Of a stretch of 64,000 nucleotides of DNA, positions 29,505 through 39,169 are shown in pieces; the stretch's first letter is position 1; every line of letters starts with the position of its first letter. The DNA is from Mesorhizobium sp. M7A.F.Ca.US.008.03.1.1 (GTDB lineage Bacteria; Pseudomonadota; Alphaproteobacteria; Rhizobiales; Rhizobiaceae): contig NZ_RZRU01000003.1 of the NCBI RefSeq assembly GCF_003997495.1, positions 310,001-374,000 of the forward strand, written 5' to 3'. The position numbers and the translations under genes were made by a program. The notes under the pieces are model-generated. The model searched no databases, had not been told where the DNA came from, and worked only from the letters and a program-made list of their open reading frames with translations.

Positions 29505-30650
29505 TCAGGGGTCTTCGGTTGGCCCAACCGTCCCATGGTCGACAGTCAGGAATTGCGCGCGTCCCTGGAGACTGGAAAACAGCGCAGCATCGGTTCCTGT
29601 CATGAACGCCTGGCAGTTCAGCTCCTCCAGGATGGAAAACAGCGCCGCGCGCCGCCGGCTGTCGAGATGCGCGGCGATCTCGTCGAGCAGCAGGATCGGC
29701 GTCATGCCCGACATTTCGCCGGTCAGCCTTGCATGCGACAGCACGATGCCGACCAGCAGCGCCTTCTGCTCGCCGGTCGAGCAGAGCTCGGCCGGCATCG
29801 CCTTGGGCCGGTGCCGAACGATCAGGTCCGAACGGTGCGGGCCATCGAGCGTGCGCCCGGCGGCACGATCACGGTCACGACCCTCGACAAGCGTCCGGCG
29901 GAAGCGCTCCTCGACATCGACTGCCGGCGCGGTGGCAATTTCGGCTTCCAGGTCTCCCGAAAGGCCGATATCGGCCTGCGGAAACGGCCCCGTGTCGGGC
30001 AGCCTGTCGATCATGGCGGCCAGAAGGCGCACCATCTCGGCTCGCGCGGCGGCGATCGCCACACCGGTTTCGGCCATCTGCGTCTCGATCGCGTCGAACC
30101 AGCGCTCGTCTCGGGAGCCTTCAGTAAGCAAGCGGTTACGACCACGCATCGCCTTCTCATAGTCGATCGCACGTTGCCCGTGGCCGGGATCGATCGCCAG
30201 CACCAGCCGGTCGAGAAAGCGCCGGCGATCCGCGGCCGGGCCGGTGAACAACGCATCCATCGCCGGTGTCAGCCACACCACGCGCAGCCATTCCAGCATG
30301 TCCTCGGCCGAACGCGCCGGAGCTCCATTGATGCGCACCCGCCTGCCGCCTTCGCCGGCGGTGTCGCCGCCGGAAATGCCTGTTCCGATCTCGACCTGGC
30401 CGTCAGGTCCGTCGAGCCGGGCATGCAATGCAAAGCCGCCGTCGCCGCCCTCGCGTGCGACATCCGCGTAGGGGGCGCGGCGCAAGCCGCGCCCAGGTGT
30501 CAGAAAGGATATCGCTTCGAGGAGATTGGTCTTGCCGGCGCCGTTGTCGCCGGAAAAAACCACGGCACCCGGCGCCAGATCGATCGTCAGCGCTGCATAG
30601 TTGCGGAAATTAGTAAGTGTTAGCTTACTTATATGGGTCTGTGCCGGCAC
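29505..30650 (-). CDS. recF: DNA replication and repair protein RecF
   Basis: RecF is an SMC-like ATPase that binds gapped DNA and helps RecOR load RecA. In the 381-residue product Walker A is GDNGAGKTN (about residues 34-42), the ABC-type signature lies in the STGEQKALL segment, and Walker B is ILLLDEIAAHLD. It is downstream of dnaN in the conserved dnaA-dnaN-recF order, though a 183 bp gap with a palindromic repeat separates it from dnaN, so it may also have its own promoter. gyrB does not follow here. Confidence 0.94.
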   Translation of the reverse strand: MPAQTHISKLTLTNFRNYAALTIDLAPGAVVFSGDNGAGKTNLLEAISFLTPGRGLRRAPYADVAREGGDGGFALHARLDGPDGQVEIGTGISGGDTAGEGGRRVRINGAPARSAEDMLEWLRVVWLTPAMDALFTGPAADRRRFLDRLVLAIDPGHGQRAIDYEKAMRGRNRLLTEGSRDERWFDAIETQMAETGVAIAAARAEMVRLLAAMIDRLPDTGPFPQADIGLSGDLEAEIATAPAVDVEERFRRTLVEGRDRDRAAGRTLDGPHRSDLIVRHRPKAMPAELCSTGEQKALLVGIVLSHARLTGEMSGMTPILLLDEIAAHLDSRRRAALFSILEELNCQAFMTGTDAALFSSLQGRAQFLTVDHGTVGPTEDP

Positions 30651-30662
30651 CGCTATCCGCCT

Positions 30663-30767
30663 ATAGAGCGCTCCATCGTTTCACGGAAACGCAGAACCGC
30701 TCTATCTCTTTGTTTTGAGGCAATTCCGGACGGAAAACCGCTTCACACTTTTCCTGGAATTGCTCTA
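30663..30767 (-). repeat. intergenic palindromic repeat, family A copy 2
   Basis: Read on the minus strand, this element matches the repeat at 15619-15716 over nearly its full length, with AATTCCAGGAAAAGTG, CGGTTTTCCGTCCGGAATT and the TTTGTTTTG-containing linker conserved. Its terminal stem is less perfect than in copy 1. It fills most of the recF-dnaN gap. Confidence 0.82.
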
Positions 30768-30833
30768 GAAGTTGCCGTAAATATCGCGCTTGCCGCCGGT
30801 CCACAACAGGACCGACGTGCTGACACCGCGCCG

Positions 30834-31952
30834 CTACACCCGCATCGGCATCAGCACATAGAGTGCGGTCTCGTCGGCCATGTCGTGGATCAGCGTCGGC
30901 GAACCGGCGTCCGCCAGCATGAATTTGGCCTCCGTACCTGTCAGCTGCGCGGCAACGTCGAGCAGGTACTTGGCGTTGAAGCCGATCTCGATGGGATCGG
31001 ATGAATAGTCAGCCGACAGTTCTTCGGTGGCGCTACCTGAATCCGGATTGTTGACCGCAAGCGTCACCTGACCCTCGCTGATCGACAGCTTCACCGCGCG
31101 ACCGCGTTCGGAAGAGATGGTCGAGACGCGATCGACGGCGGCGGCAAAGCTCTGGCGGTCGATGATCAGCTTTTTGTCGTTGCCGGTCGGAATGACCCGC
31201 TGATAATCGGGGAAGGTGCCGTCGATCAGCTTCGAGGTCAAAACCACGCTGCCGATGGTGAAGCGGATCTTGGTGTCCGACAGTTCGGTGGTCACCGCAA
31301 CATCCGGATCGTCGACAAGCTTCTGCAGTTCGCTCACCGTCTTGCGCGGAATGATGATGCCCGGCATGCCCTCGGAACCCGCCGGTGCGTCGATCTCGGC
31401 GCGCGCCAGGCGGTGGCCATCGGTCGCCACCGAGCGCAGCTTCAGCTTGCCGCCGACCTCATGCGTGTGCAGGTAGATGCCGTTCAGGTAATAGCGTGTC
31501 TCCTCGGTGGAGATGGCGAACTGGGTCTTCTCGATCAGGCCTTTCAGGGCAACCGAATCGAGACGGAAGATATGGGAGAAGGATCCAGCCGAAAGCTCCG
31601 GGAAGTCGGATTGCGGCAGGCACTGCAGGCGGAAGCTCGAGCGGCCAGACGTCACCGTCATGGCGTTGCCGTCCTCGTCCGTCTTCAGCATCACCTCGGC
31701 GCCATCGGCGAGCTTGCGCACGATGTCGTAGAGCAGATGTGCCGGGACCGTCGTCGCCCCGCCGCGCTCCACCTTGGCGGGCGTCGCTTCGGTCACCTCG
31801 AGGTCGAGATCGGTCGCCTTCATTTCAAGGCTGGCGCCTTCGGCGCCGAGCAGCACGTTGGACAGGATCGGTATGGTGTTTCGCCGCTCGACCACACGGT
31901 GGACGTGGTTGAGCGACTTCAGGAGATTTGACCGTTCCAGGATAACACGCAT
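30834..31952 (-). CDS. dnaN: DNA polymerase III beta subunit (sliding clamp)
   Basis: The beta clamp encircles DNA and tethers polymerase III. The 372-residue protein begins MRVILERSNLL and shows three clamp domains (about residues 1-125, 126-250, 251-372), with the conserved RNTIPILSNVLL and the C-terminal LMPMRV hydrophobic-cleft end. ATG 31952 is the family start. It lies 302 bp after dnaA in the same direction. Confidence 0.96.
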   Translation of the reverse strand: MRVILERSNLLKSLNHVHRVVERRNTIPILSNVLLGAEGASLEMKATDLDLEVTEATPAKVERGGATTVPAHLLYDIVRKLADGAEVMLKTDEDGNAMTVTSGRSSFRLQCLPQSDFPELSAGSFSHIFRLDSVALKGLIEKTQFAISTEETRYYLNGIYLHTHEVGGKLKLRSVATDGHRLARAEIDAPAGSEGMPGIIIPRKTVSELQKLVDDPDVAVTTELSDTKIRFTIGSVVLTSKLIDGTFPDYQRVIPTGNDKKLIIDRQSFAAAVDRVSTISSERGRAVKLSISEGQVTLAVNNPDSGSATEELSADYSSDPIEIGFNAKYLLDVAAQLTGTEAKFMLADAGSPTLIHDMADETALYVLMPMRV

Positions 31953-32254
31953 GACGAAACAGGCTCGCTTGAATGAATGACGGGCCACCAGTGGGCGGCG
32001 TCCCGCGAAGGTCTGAACAGGCTCAGAATCTGCGTAAACTGACAGGAAAAAACCAGCAAACGCAAGCCCGCGCCACCGGTTCAGGCCGGCTACGCGGGCT
32101 TTCTGGGGATAACGCGCCCGAAGTCCGCGAGCCAGTGTCGAAAAACCGAAATCCAGATCGCTTCCAGGTGCCGCCACGAGTCCGATGCAGGCCCAGCGCC
32201 GCACTGGCAAGCCGTTGAATTCCGGCGTTGTTTCGGTTCGGCCACTCCCGGATG
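31953..32254 (-). other. dnaA-dnaN intergenic region with a terminator-like hairpin
   Basis: This 302 bp gap holds no supported gene. AAGCCCGCG (32064-32072) pairs with CGCGGGCTT (32093-32101); on the minus strand the stem is followed, after about a dozen bases, by a run of T (TTTTTT near 32050). It could end part of the dnaA transcripts and leave room for a dnaN promoter between the hairpin and 31952. Confidence 0.5.
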
Positions 32255-33802
32255 TCAGGCCTGATCGTTGATCAGCCGCCTCAGGAGCTCAAGTTCCTGC
32301 GCCAGCGTGTTGTCGTTGCCGGAAAGGTCTTCGATCTTGCGCACGGCATGCAGCACCGTGGTGTGATCGCGGCCGCCGAAACGCCGTCCGATCTCGGGTA
32401 GCGAGCGCGGCGTCATCACCTTCGACAGGTACATGGCGACCTGCCGCGGCTTGACGATGGTGCGCGTGCGCCGGTTGGACAGCAATTCGGTCTTCGACAC
32501 ATTGTAGTGACGCGCCACGATGCGCTGGATGTCCTCGATACGGACACGCTTCGGCTCGCCGGTGCGATAGATGTGGCCGAGGATTTCGTCGATCCGGTCG
32601 ATGGTGATCTGCGGCTCGAAGGATTGACGGAACAAAAGCTGATTGAAGGCGCCTTCCAGCTCGCGTCCGCTGCCGGTCACGGTGCGGGCGACGTGATTGA
32701 GGATCTCCTCCGAAATGTCGAGCGATGCGTCGTCGCTCCTGGCCGTGGCAAGACGCAATTTGAGCATGCCGAGGCGCATGGCGAAATCGGGCGCCGACAT
32801 TTCAAGCGCGACACCGCCATTGAGGCGCGAACGGACCCTCGGTTCGAGCGATTCCAGTTCCGATGGTGGCCGGTCGGCAGCGACGACGACCTGCTTGGCG
32901 CTGTCGAGCAGCATGTTGATCAGGTGGCAGAATTCATGCTGGATCGACTTGCCCTGCAGGAACTGCATGTCGTCGATGATGAGCAGGTCGATGTCGCGCA
33001 GCTGCTCCTTGAGCGTCAGCGCGTTGTTGTCGCGGATCGCGGTGGCAAAGCGCCACATGAAATACTCGGCCGTGAGATAGACGACGCGCGACTTGGGGTT
33101 CTGCTTGAGCGATTCCGCGGCGATGGCCTGCAGCAAATGGGTCTTGCCGAGCCCGACGGTTGCGTGAAGGAAAAGCGGGTTGAAGCGCACCGCGCTCGAT
33201 TGCGATTCCGCCACTGCCTTGGCGGCGGCGAAGGCCACCCGGTTCGACGGTCCCTCTATAAAAGAGCCGAACGTGTAGCGCGGATCGAGCGGTGACCCCA
33301 GAACGTTGTGGCGGAATTCGCTCTCGATCGGTGTGCCCGGACGCGGAGCCGATGCACGCTCCACCCGGCTGGGGCTGACTGTGCCGGCGGCAAGCGCCGT
33401 CTGCGTCTGCCGTGTCACCTTGCTGCGTGCTGGCGTTACCTCTGGCTCGGCCTGGCTGCGTCCCTGACGGGTTGCCGTGCGCACGACGATGTCGATCTTG
33501 AGAAGATCGGGATCCTCCTGCTTCCACAGCTCGGAGATGAGGTCGAGATAGTGGCCGTTGATCCAGGAGCGCAGGAAGGCGGTAGGCACCGAGATGCGGA
33601 CGATGCCCTTGGAAGCCTCGGCGACCTTCATGCGGCCAAACCAGCTCGAATAGACTTCGGTTCCCAGGCGCGCCTTCAACTGGGTTTTGACCCGGTCGAA
33701 TTTCTGTTCCGCGTCGCTGGACACCGCCATGTCGTTTGCTCCGATCAAAGTTCCAGGAAATGGGAGGTCGCCCGTAAGCTCCCTTTCGATGCCGCTCTGC
33801 AT
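32255..33802 (-). CDS. dnaA: chromosomal replication initiator protein DnaA
   Basis: DnaA binds origin boxes and melts DNA to start replication. The 515-residue protein has an N-terminal interaction domain (about 25-110), a variable linker, an AAA+ domain (Walker A GLGKTHLL near residue 218, Walker [11 protein letters not shown]) and a C-terminal DNA-binding domain with the family signature [19 protein letters not shown] 33802 has AAGGA eight bases upstream; ATG 33730 (MAVSSDAEQ) is an alternative that keeps all domains. The upstream 840 bp gap contains DnaA-box-like sequences and GANTC sites. Confidence 0.95.
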   Translation of the reverse strand: MQSGIERELTGDLPFPGTLIGANDMAVSSDAEQKFDRVKTQLKARLGTEVYSSWFGRMKVAEASKGIVRISVPTAFLRSWINGHYLDLISELWKQEDPDLLKIDIVVRTATRQGRSQAEPEVTPARSKVTRQTQTALAAGTVSPSRVERASAPRPGTPIESEFRHNVLGSPLDPRYTFGSFIEGPSNRVAFAAAKAVAESQSSAVRFNPLFLHATVGLGKTHLLQAIAAESLKQNPKSRVVYLTAEYFMWRFATAIRDNNALTLKEQLRDIDLLIIDDMQFLQGKSIQHEFCHLINMLLDSAKQVVVAADRPPSELESLEPRVRSRLNGGVALEMSAPDFAMRLGMLKLRLATARSDDASLDISEEILNHVARTVTGSGRELEGAFNQLLFRQSFEPQITIDRIDEILGHIYRTGEPKRVRIEDIQRIVARHYNVSKTELLSNRRTRTIVKPRQVAMYLSKVMTPRSLPEIGRRFGGRDHTTVLHAVRKIEDLSGNDNTLAQELELLRRLINDQA

Positions 33803-34389
33803 GATCTTTTCCTTGTCCTTCCGTACCTGTTTCCACCGGGGATGCGCCTCCTGCATCCGGTTCCGGCGACCTACGATGTCCGCTGCCGCCGCCGGCAGAT
33901 GAACGTCGCCCATTATCCGTGGGAACCGGTGCCGGCCCATGGAAGCCGGTCCGCGTTGGGTATGTCAGGGCAATACAACACCGTCCGGCGAAAAGAGCGC
34001 CGGCGCGCCGTCTACCTGCCATGTCTAGTTACGCCAGTCCCCTACCGTATCGAAAAAGACAAACCAAACCCGTCCGCGGACTTGATCCGCGTTGCAAATC
34101 CCGCCAATTTAAGCTGGCCGATTCAGGCTTGGGTTAAGGGCCTGAGCCCGTCCCTTTCGATAGATCGACACTACCGAAATCGCTGTGGATAGGGCAAGGC
34201 CACGTCTAACGGATTTTTAAGGAATCTGGTTACTGGAGGCGGGTTCGAGTGGCGTGCCGCAACGGCACAATTTAACAAAGCCATTGTGATTCAAACCCTT
34301 TTCCGGCGAATATGAAAAACCGGGCGCTGACAGAAATATTCTGAAATAATTCGCTTGACAGCGACTTGTCCCCGATCGGGTCGGTCCGG

Positions 34390-34409
34390 TGTGGACAAGC
34401 TGTGGATCA
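34390..34409 (+). promoter_or_regulatory. pair of DnaA-box-like sequences
   Basis: TGTGGACAA (34390-34398) and TGTGGATCA (34401-34409) each differ at one base from the DnaA box TGTGGATAA. They lie in the same orientation, 11 bp apart, about one helical turn. They may serve dnaA autoregulation. An origin is less likely, since rhizobial chromosomal origins are usually placed near hemE. Confidence 0.45.
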
Positions 34410-34588
34410 CCGCCTATAAGTACCTGAAAAATATCATCTATTTCTGACAGCCAAGAATCATTAAGCCGGCCCTTTTCATGCATGCGGGTCAACAGCAGGC
34501 ATGCATATGCCGGCAAACTATTCCTAATTGTGAAATCCGCACAAGACGGCGTTTCCGGACATTCTTTTTAAGTGCTTGCCGGCAAACG

Positions 34589-34615
34589 AAAAAACCCGGC
34601 ACAAACGGCCGGGTT
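34589..34615 (-). terminator. intrinsic terminator of rpsT
   Basis: On the minus strand AACCCGGC (34615-34608) pairs with GCCGGGTT (34600-34593), followed by a run of six T (34594-34589). It is about 28 bp beyond the rpsT stop and ends the transcript before the dnaA regulatory region. Confidence 0.85.
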
Positions 34616-34643
34616 CGAAGAACGTCAGTCTAGGCAAGTAATG

Positions 34644-34910
34644 TCAGGCCGACAGTACCTTGACCCGCTGAGCCAGTCGCGACACCTTGCGGGACGCCGT
34701 GTTCTTGTGAATCACGCCCTTGGTCGCGGCGCGCATCAATTCCGGCTCCGCGATCTTGAAGGCAGCCTGTGCGGCAGCCTTGTCACCGGAGGCAAGCGCC
34801 TCTTCGACCTGGCGGATATAGGTGCGGACGCGCGAGCGGCGATTCTTGTTGATCGCTGCGCGGCGGACGATCTTGCGCGTTGCCTTTTTGGCCGAGGATG
34901 TATTGGCCAT
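34644..34910 (-). CDS. rpsT: 30S ribosomal protein S20
   Basis: S20 is a small basic helical protein that binds 16S rRNA in the body of the 30S subunit. The 88-residue product starts [14 protein letters not shown], the family start, and continues with [19 protein letters not shown] and ends [17 protein letters not shown] strong promoter lies about 90 bp upstream and a terminator downstream, so it is a single-gene unit next to dnaA, as in other alphaproteobacteria. Confidence 0.96.
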   Translation of the reverse strand: MANTSSAKKATRKIVRRAAINKNRRSRVRTYIRQVEEALASGDKAAAQAAFKIAEPELMRAATKGVIHKNTASRKVSRLAQRVKVLSA

Positions 34911-35002
34911 GATGCCTCTCTTCTGATCTGGTCGGCGCATGCGGAATGCCGCAGGGCGCAAAAAACAAACGGGCAGCCACGGGGCCGCCTCGGTTGGTGC
35001 GG

Positions 35003-35031
35003 CTTATAGTTCAGCTTTTCCGGCGCGTCAA
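35003..35031 (-). promoter_or_regulatory. sigma-70-type promoter of rpsT
   Basis: On the minus strand TTGACG (35031-35026) is followed after exactly 17 bp by TATAAG (35008-35003). Both boxes are near consensus. The predicted transcript would start near 34996, giving an 85-base leader before the rpsT ATG at 34910. Confidence 0.7.
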
Positions 35032-35092
35032 CGCTGCCTGGCCTTCTTTTTGGCGGCCAACAGCCATGTTCTTCCCGGCGAGAGGCTTGACG

Positions 35093-35866
35093 TCAGCGGT
35101 TGGTGAAATTCGGCTTCCGCTTCTCGGCAAAGGCCGCCATGCCTTCCTTCTGATCGTCCAGGGCAAACAGCGAGTGAAACAGCCGGCGCTCGAACCGCAA
35201 TCCCTCGGCAAGCGTCGTCTCGAAGGCGCGGTTGACAGCCTCCTTTGCCATCATCACCGATGGTAGCGAGAAAGCGGCGATCTTGGCCGCGGCCTTCAGC
35301 GCCTCCTGGACAAGTTCGCCGGCCGGCACGACCCGCGACACCAGGCCAGAACGCTCGGCCTCGGCGGCATCCATCATCCGCCCGGTCAGGCACATGTCCA
35401 TCGCCTTCGACTTGCCGACGAAGCGGGTCAGCCTTTGTGACCCGCCCATGCCTGGAATGACGCCGAGCGTGATCTCGGGCTGGCCGAATTTGGCCGTGTC
35501 GGCGGCGATGATGAAATCGCACATCATCGCCAGCTCGCAGCCGCCGCCGAGTGCATAGCCCGCCACCGCCGCGATAATTGGCTTTCGCGCCCGCGTCAGT
35601 TCCTCCCAGCCGACGAAGAAGTCTTGGGCGTAGGCGTCCGCGTAGGAGATGGACTGCATCTCCTTGATATCGGCGCCGGCGGCGAAAGCCTTTTCGGAAC
35701 CGGTGATGACCATGGCGCCGATACCGGGATCGGCGCTGAACCCGTTCACGGCCGCCACCACTTCGGTCAGGATCCGGGAGTTCAGCGCGTTGAGCGCCTG
35801 CGGCCTGTTCAGCGTGATCAGTCCGACCTTGCCGTGCGTCTCGGTGATGATCGTCTCATAGGCCAT
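35093..35866 (-). CDS. enoyl-CoA hydratase (crotonase)
   Basis: The 257-residue crotonase-family enzyme hydrates enoyl-CoA in fatty acid beta-oxidation. The oxyanion-hole regions are [11 protein letters not shown] (about residues 59-69) and [16 protein letters not shown] (about 100-115), and both catalytic glutamates expected of true hydratases are present (GCELA and [13 protein letters not shown]). ATG 35866 has GAGGAG eight bases upstream. It lies between mutM and rpsT, a conserved neighbourhood, and is 31 bp after mutM, so probably co-transcribed with it. Confidence 0.92.
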   Translation of the reverse strand: MAYETIITETHGKVGLITLNRPQALNALNSRILTEVVAAVNGFSADPGIGAMVITGSEKAFAAGADIKEMQSISYADAYAQDFFVGWEELTRARKPIIAAVAGYALGGGCELAMMCDFIIAADTAKFGQPEITLGVIPGMGGSQRLTRFVGKSKAMDMCLTGRMMDAAEAERSGLVSRVVPAGELVQEALKAAAKIAAFSLPSVMMAKEAVNRAFETTLAEGLRFERRLFHSLFALDDQKEGMAAFAEKRKPNFTNR

Positions 35867-35897
35867 GGCTGCTTCTCCTCGCTCGCGCTCGTCTAAC

Positions 35898-36785
35898 TCA
35901 CCGCTGACATGTCCGGCAATAGAAGGTCGATCGGCCGCTCTGCACGATCCGTTCGATGTGGCCACTGCAGCCGGGCTTGGAGCAGGACTCGCCCTCGCGG
36001 TCGTAGACGGCGAAGGCGTGCTGGAAATAGCCCAGTGACCCATCGGTCTGCATATAATCCCGCAGTGAGGATCCGCCGGCCGCGATCGCATCTGATATCA
36101 CCGAACGGATGGCTTGCGCGAGGTGTTCGCTTTGGGCCTGGGCTTTCTTTCCGGGTTTGGCGATCGTGCCCGCCTCGCGCAGCGGCGACAGGTTGGCGCG
36201 CCACAGCGCCTCCGACACATAGATGTTCCCGAGCCCGGCGATCAGCCTCTGGTCGAGAAGCGCTGCCTTCAGCGGTGATCGCCGCCCCTTCATCAATGAG
36301 GCAAGCAGCGCACCGTCCAATGTGTTGCCCGTAGGCTCGACGCCCAACCCGGCCAGCATCGGATGGATGTCCGGCCCTTCGGCAAACAACATGAAGCCGA
36401 AGCGGCGCGGATCATTGAAGATCACGCGGGATCGGGCGCCTGCCGGAGATACGACATGGAAGACGACGTGATCGTGATTGGAGCTCTTCGAGCGGTCGTG
36501 CCGGAAGATGCCGGGCATGTCGCTGCCATCGGCCGTCTCGATGCGGAATGAGCCCGACATGCCGAGATGGCAGATCAGCACGGGGCCGCCTTCCAGGTCC
36601 ATCGTCAGATACTTGGCCCGGCGGCCGAGTGCCGTGATCGTCTTGCCGGTCAGTCGCTGCGCGAATTTCTCGGGAAATGGAAAGCGCAGATCCGGTCGGC
36701 GCGCCTCGACACGGGTGATGGTGGCGCCTTCCAGCACCGGCTGAAGTCCGCGCCGGACGGTTTCGACCTCCGGCAATTCAGGCAT
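35898..36785 (-). CDS. mutM: formamidopyrimidine-DNA glycosylase (Fpg/MutM)
   Basis: MutM removes 8-oxoguanine and formamidopyrimidines and cuts the abasic site. The 295-residue product starts [14 protein letters not shown], giving the catalytic N-terminal proline and the following glutamate, and ends in a four-cysteine zinc finger (CSKPGCSGH ... FYCRTCQR, about residues 266-294). Its start overlaps the deoB stop by 8 bp, suggesting translational coupling. The family's central lysine ([14 protein letters not shown] region) is present. Confidence 0.95.
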   Translation of the reverse strand: MPELPEVETVRRGLQPVLEGATITRVEARRPDLRFPFPEKFAQRLTGKTITALGRRAKYLTMDLEGGPVLICHLGMSGSFRIETADGSDMPGIFRHDRSKSSNHDHVVFHVVSPAGARSRVIFNDPRRFGFMLFAEGPDIHPMLAGLGVEPTGNTLDGALLASLMKGRRSPLKAALLDQRLIAGLGNIYVSEALWRANLSPLREAGTIAKPGKKAQAQSEHLAQAIRSVISDAIAAGGSSLRDYMQTDGSLGYFQHAFAVYDREGESCSKPGCSGHIERIVQSGRSTFYCRTCQR

Positions 36786-38019
36786 GACCGCCTATCGCCG
36801 CATAGAAAGAAGTGCCGTAACGGCCGCACGCCAGGCCGAGATGCTCGGCCACGGTTTCGCCGATGTCGGCGAAGGTTGTTCTGAGCCCGATGTCGCCGCC
36901 CCTGAAACCCGGTCCAGTGCCGATCACCGGAATGCGCTCGCGCGTGTGGTCGGTCCCGCCCCAGGTAGGGTCGTTGCCGTGGTCGGCCGTCAGGACGAGA
37001 AGATCGCCCTGCCGCAGCCTTGCAAATGCCTCCGGCAGCCGCCTGTCGAACGCCTCGAGCGCGGCAGCATAGCCCGCGACATCGCGGCGGTGACCGAATT
37101 CGGTGTCGAAGTCGACGAAATTGGCGAATACGAGGTCACCGTCGCCGGCATCATCCATCGCACCCAGCGCCTCGTCGAACATCGCCATGTTGCCCGCCGC
37201 CTTGCGCACTTGCGAAATTCCGCGATGGGCGAAGATGTCGCCGATCTTGCCGACGGCGATGACACGGCTGCCACGCGCCGTCAGCCGGTCGAGCAGGGTC
37301 GGTTCCGGCGGGGGCACGGCGTAGTCATGACGGTTGTATGTCCGCTCGAAAGTGGTGGAGGTTTCGCCGACGAACGGCCGCGCGATCACCCGTCCGATCC
37401 TCAGCGGGTCAACCAGCCTGCGCACCACCTGGCAGAATTCATAAAGCCGATCGAGGCCGAAATGGGCTTCATGCGCGGCGATTTGCAGGACCGAGTCGAC
37501 CGACGTGTAGCAGATCGGCTTGCCGGTCCGGATGTGCTCCTCGCCGAAGCGCTCGATGATCTCGGTGCCCGGCGCGTGGCAATTGCCGAGGATGCCCGGC
37601 ACCTTGCCTTCGCGGATGATCGCCTCGGTCAGTTCGGCCGGAAAGGCGGGCACCGTATCCGGAAAATAGCCCCAGTCGAGGCGCACCGGCAGGCCGGCGA
37701 TTTCCCAATGGCCCGACGGCGTGTCCTTGCCGCCCGAAACCTCCTGTGCGGCGCCGTGAAAGGCAGTTGGGAGCAGATCCGTCCCGCTGCTGGCAAAGCC
37801 CAGTCCCGTTGCGGTTTCGGCAGCCTTGCCAAGGCCGAGTGAGGCCATGTGGGGGACAAACAGCGGTCCACTGCGAAGGCCTTCGCGATCCGCGCGGCCC
37901 TCTGCACAGGTTTCTGCGATGTGCGCGAAAGTGTTGGCGCCGGCGTCACCGTAGCGGTCGGCGTCAGCCGCGCCGCCGACGCCGAAGGAGTCCAGAACGA
38001 AGAGGAAAGCGCGCGCCAT
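36778..38019 (-). CDS. deoB: phosphopentomutase
   Basis: DeoB interconverts ribose/deoxyribose 1- and 5-phosphates in nucleoside salvage. The 413-residue product has the alkaline-phosphatase-superfamily metal sites: VLDSFGVGG at the N-terminus, then TADHGNDP and GGTDHTRE near the C-terminus. The cap-domain segment [12 protein letters not shown] is also typical. ATG 38019 is used rather than the adjoining TTG. No other deo genes are nearby; the gene is coupled to mutM by an 8 bp overlap. Confidence 0.95.
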   Translation of the reverse strand: MARAFLFVLDSFGVGGAADADRYGDAGANTFAHIAETCAEGRADREGLRSGPLFVPHMASLGLGKAAETATGLGFASSGTDLLPTAFHGAAQEVSGGKDTPSGHWEIAGLPVRLDWGYFPDTVPAFPAELTEAIIREGKVPGILGNCHAPGTEIIERFGEEHIRTGKPICYTSVDSVLQIAAHEAHFGLDRLYEFCQVVRRLVDPLRIGRVIARPFVGETSTTFERTYNRHDYAVPPPEPTLLDRLTARGSRVIAVGKIGDIFAHRGISQVRKAAGNMAMFDEALGAMDDAGDGDLVFANFVDFDTEFGHRRDVAGYAAALEAFDRRLPEAFARLRQGDLLVLTADHGNDPTWGGTDHTRERIPVIGTGPGFRGGDIGLRTTFADIGETVAEHLGLACGRYGTSFYAAIGGHA

Positions 38020-38115
38020 CAAGTTGTTGCCAGTTTGAACGACCAGACATAGGGTTCCGCGGCTTCATTGGCAATTCGGAAACCAAACGGCAACGGCTTG
38101 GCGTGATAGTCCAGT

Positions 38116-38158
38116 GATGTCGCCCAAAGGTGCGCAGCGGTTTTGGGCAACGACATGC
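38116..38158 (+). repeat. intergenic palindromic repeat, family C copy 1
   Basis: GATGTCG at the left pairs with CGACATGC at the right (ATGTCG/CGACAT), and GCCCAAA with TTTTGGGC inside; the centre is GGTGCGCAGCGG. It matches 57431-57475 at most positions. It lies upstream of the PhnD-like gene and downstream of the divergent deoB promoter. Confidence 0.8.
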
Positions 38159-38211
38159 ACAAATGCACGGGCATGGGCATGGATCGAGGACAACAGACTG
38201 TGGTTCCTGTC

Positions 38212-39132
38212 ATGAGGGTTGCGCTGAAGACTTATGCCGCTCTCATGCTGGCGCAGATCGCGCTCTGGTCCAATCCGGCGCATGCTGACTGGCGCGATGA
38301 TATCGGCACGTTTCGCATAGGCATCGTTGCCGAACCAGGCGCCGGCAACTCCGTTCCGGGGCTGGCACTGTTGACCGACGCCTACACCAAGGCCTTGGGC
38401 ATGAAGGTCGAGTTTGTTGTTGCCCGCAACTATGCCGCGCTGATCGAGGCGCAGGCCAATGCCCGCATCGAATATGCGATCTATTCGGCCACCGCCTATG
38501 CAACGGCCTCGCAGCGCTGCTTATGTATCGAACCGCTTGTCGCGCCGGTCGACTCAGACGGCGCGATCGGCATCCGCTCCGTTCTGCTGACGCGGGACGG
38601 CAAGCTGCCCGACCTTGCGGCGATGGACAGCCATCGTATCGCCATGGCGCCTTCGGACAGCGTCGGCGGTTCTCTCTTGCCATTGGCGGCGTTGGCGACG
38701 GAAGGCCGCAAGATCGCGGAAGATGCACCGCTCCTGATCCATGCCGATTCGGCCGCGGCGGCCGAGACGATGCTGATCGACGGCAAAGCCGATGGCCTGT
38801 TCGGCTGGGTGACGGCCGCCGCCGACAGCCGGCCGGGAGCACCGGGCACGCAGGCGAGGTTGGAGGCGGCAGGGCTCTCGGTGACGGCCCTTCATGTCGT
38901 GTGGACGTCGGGCCTGCTGAGATATGGCCCGCATGCGGTCCGCAGCGATCTCGACCCCGAAGCCAAGCGTCGGCTCACCGTGTTCCTCACCAACCTCAAA
39001 TCGACGACGCCAGATATCTACGACCTTCTGGAGTCGAAGCATCCCGGTGGCTTCGCCACCGTGGCGCCAAAAGACTACGAGATGGCCGCTGCTATCGTGC
39101 GCTTCGTTGCGGACGGCGGGCAGCAGCAGTAG
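38212..39132 (+). CDS. PhnD-like periplasmic binding protein, orphan
   Basis: The 306-residue protein has a signal peptide (MRVALKTYAALMLAQIAL..., cleavage near NPAHA-DWRDD) and the two-lobe fold of PhnD/SsuA-type phosphate-phosphonate binding proteins: GTFRIGIVAEPGA begins lobe one, LTDAYTKALGMKVEFVVARNYAALIEA and YAIYSATAYA are family-like segments. No ABC permease or ATPase gene is near, so it may serve as a sensor or work with a distant transporter. ATG 38212 is chosen over ATGs that lie within the upstream repeat. It borders the Flp pilus locus. Ligand unknown. Confidence 0.8.
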   Translation: MRVALKTYAALMLAQIALWSNPAHADWRDDIGTFRIGIVAEPGAGNSVPGLALLTDAYTKALGMKVEFVVARNYAALIEAQANARIEYAIYSATAYATASQRCLCIEPLVAPVDSDGAIGIRSVLLTRDGKLPDLAAMDSHRIAMAPSDSVGGSLLPLAALATEGRKIAEDAPLLIHADSAAAAETMLIDGKADGLFGWVTAAADSRPGAPGTQARLEAAGLSVTALHVVWTSGLLRYGPHAVRSDLDPEAKRRLTVFLTNLKSTTPDIYDLLESKHPGGFATVAPKDYEMAAAIVRFVADGGQQQ

Positions 39133-39169
39133 CTGGAGCGGCCCTGCGCAGCGTCTGGCTGCCCTCTGT

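Larger units (their letters stand above)
33803..34643 (-). other. long dnaA-rpsT intergenic region, regulatory
   Basis: No supported gene lies in these 841 bp, which are clearly more AT-rich than the flanks in their rpsT-proximal half. They contain four GANTC sites (34120, 34222, 34288, 34455), the CcrM methylation target of alphaproteobacteria, a near-DnaA box at 34184-34192 (TGTGGATAG) and a close pair at 34390-34409. The dnaA promoter must be in here but no good -35/-10 pair was found. The rpsT terminator is at its far end. Confidence 0.6.

Noticed and set aside
34225..34260. tRNA gene suggested by GGGTTCGAGT
   Set aside because: The base after the loop is G rather than the C needed to close the T stem, and no acceptor or anticodon stem can be formed around it.
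33803..34643. Chromosomal origin of replication at dnaA
   Set aside because: Only three imperfect DnaA boxes are present and rhizobial origins are usually next to hemE, which is not in the window.
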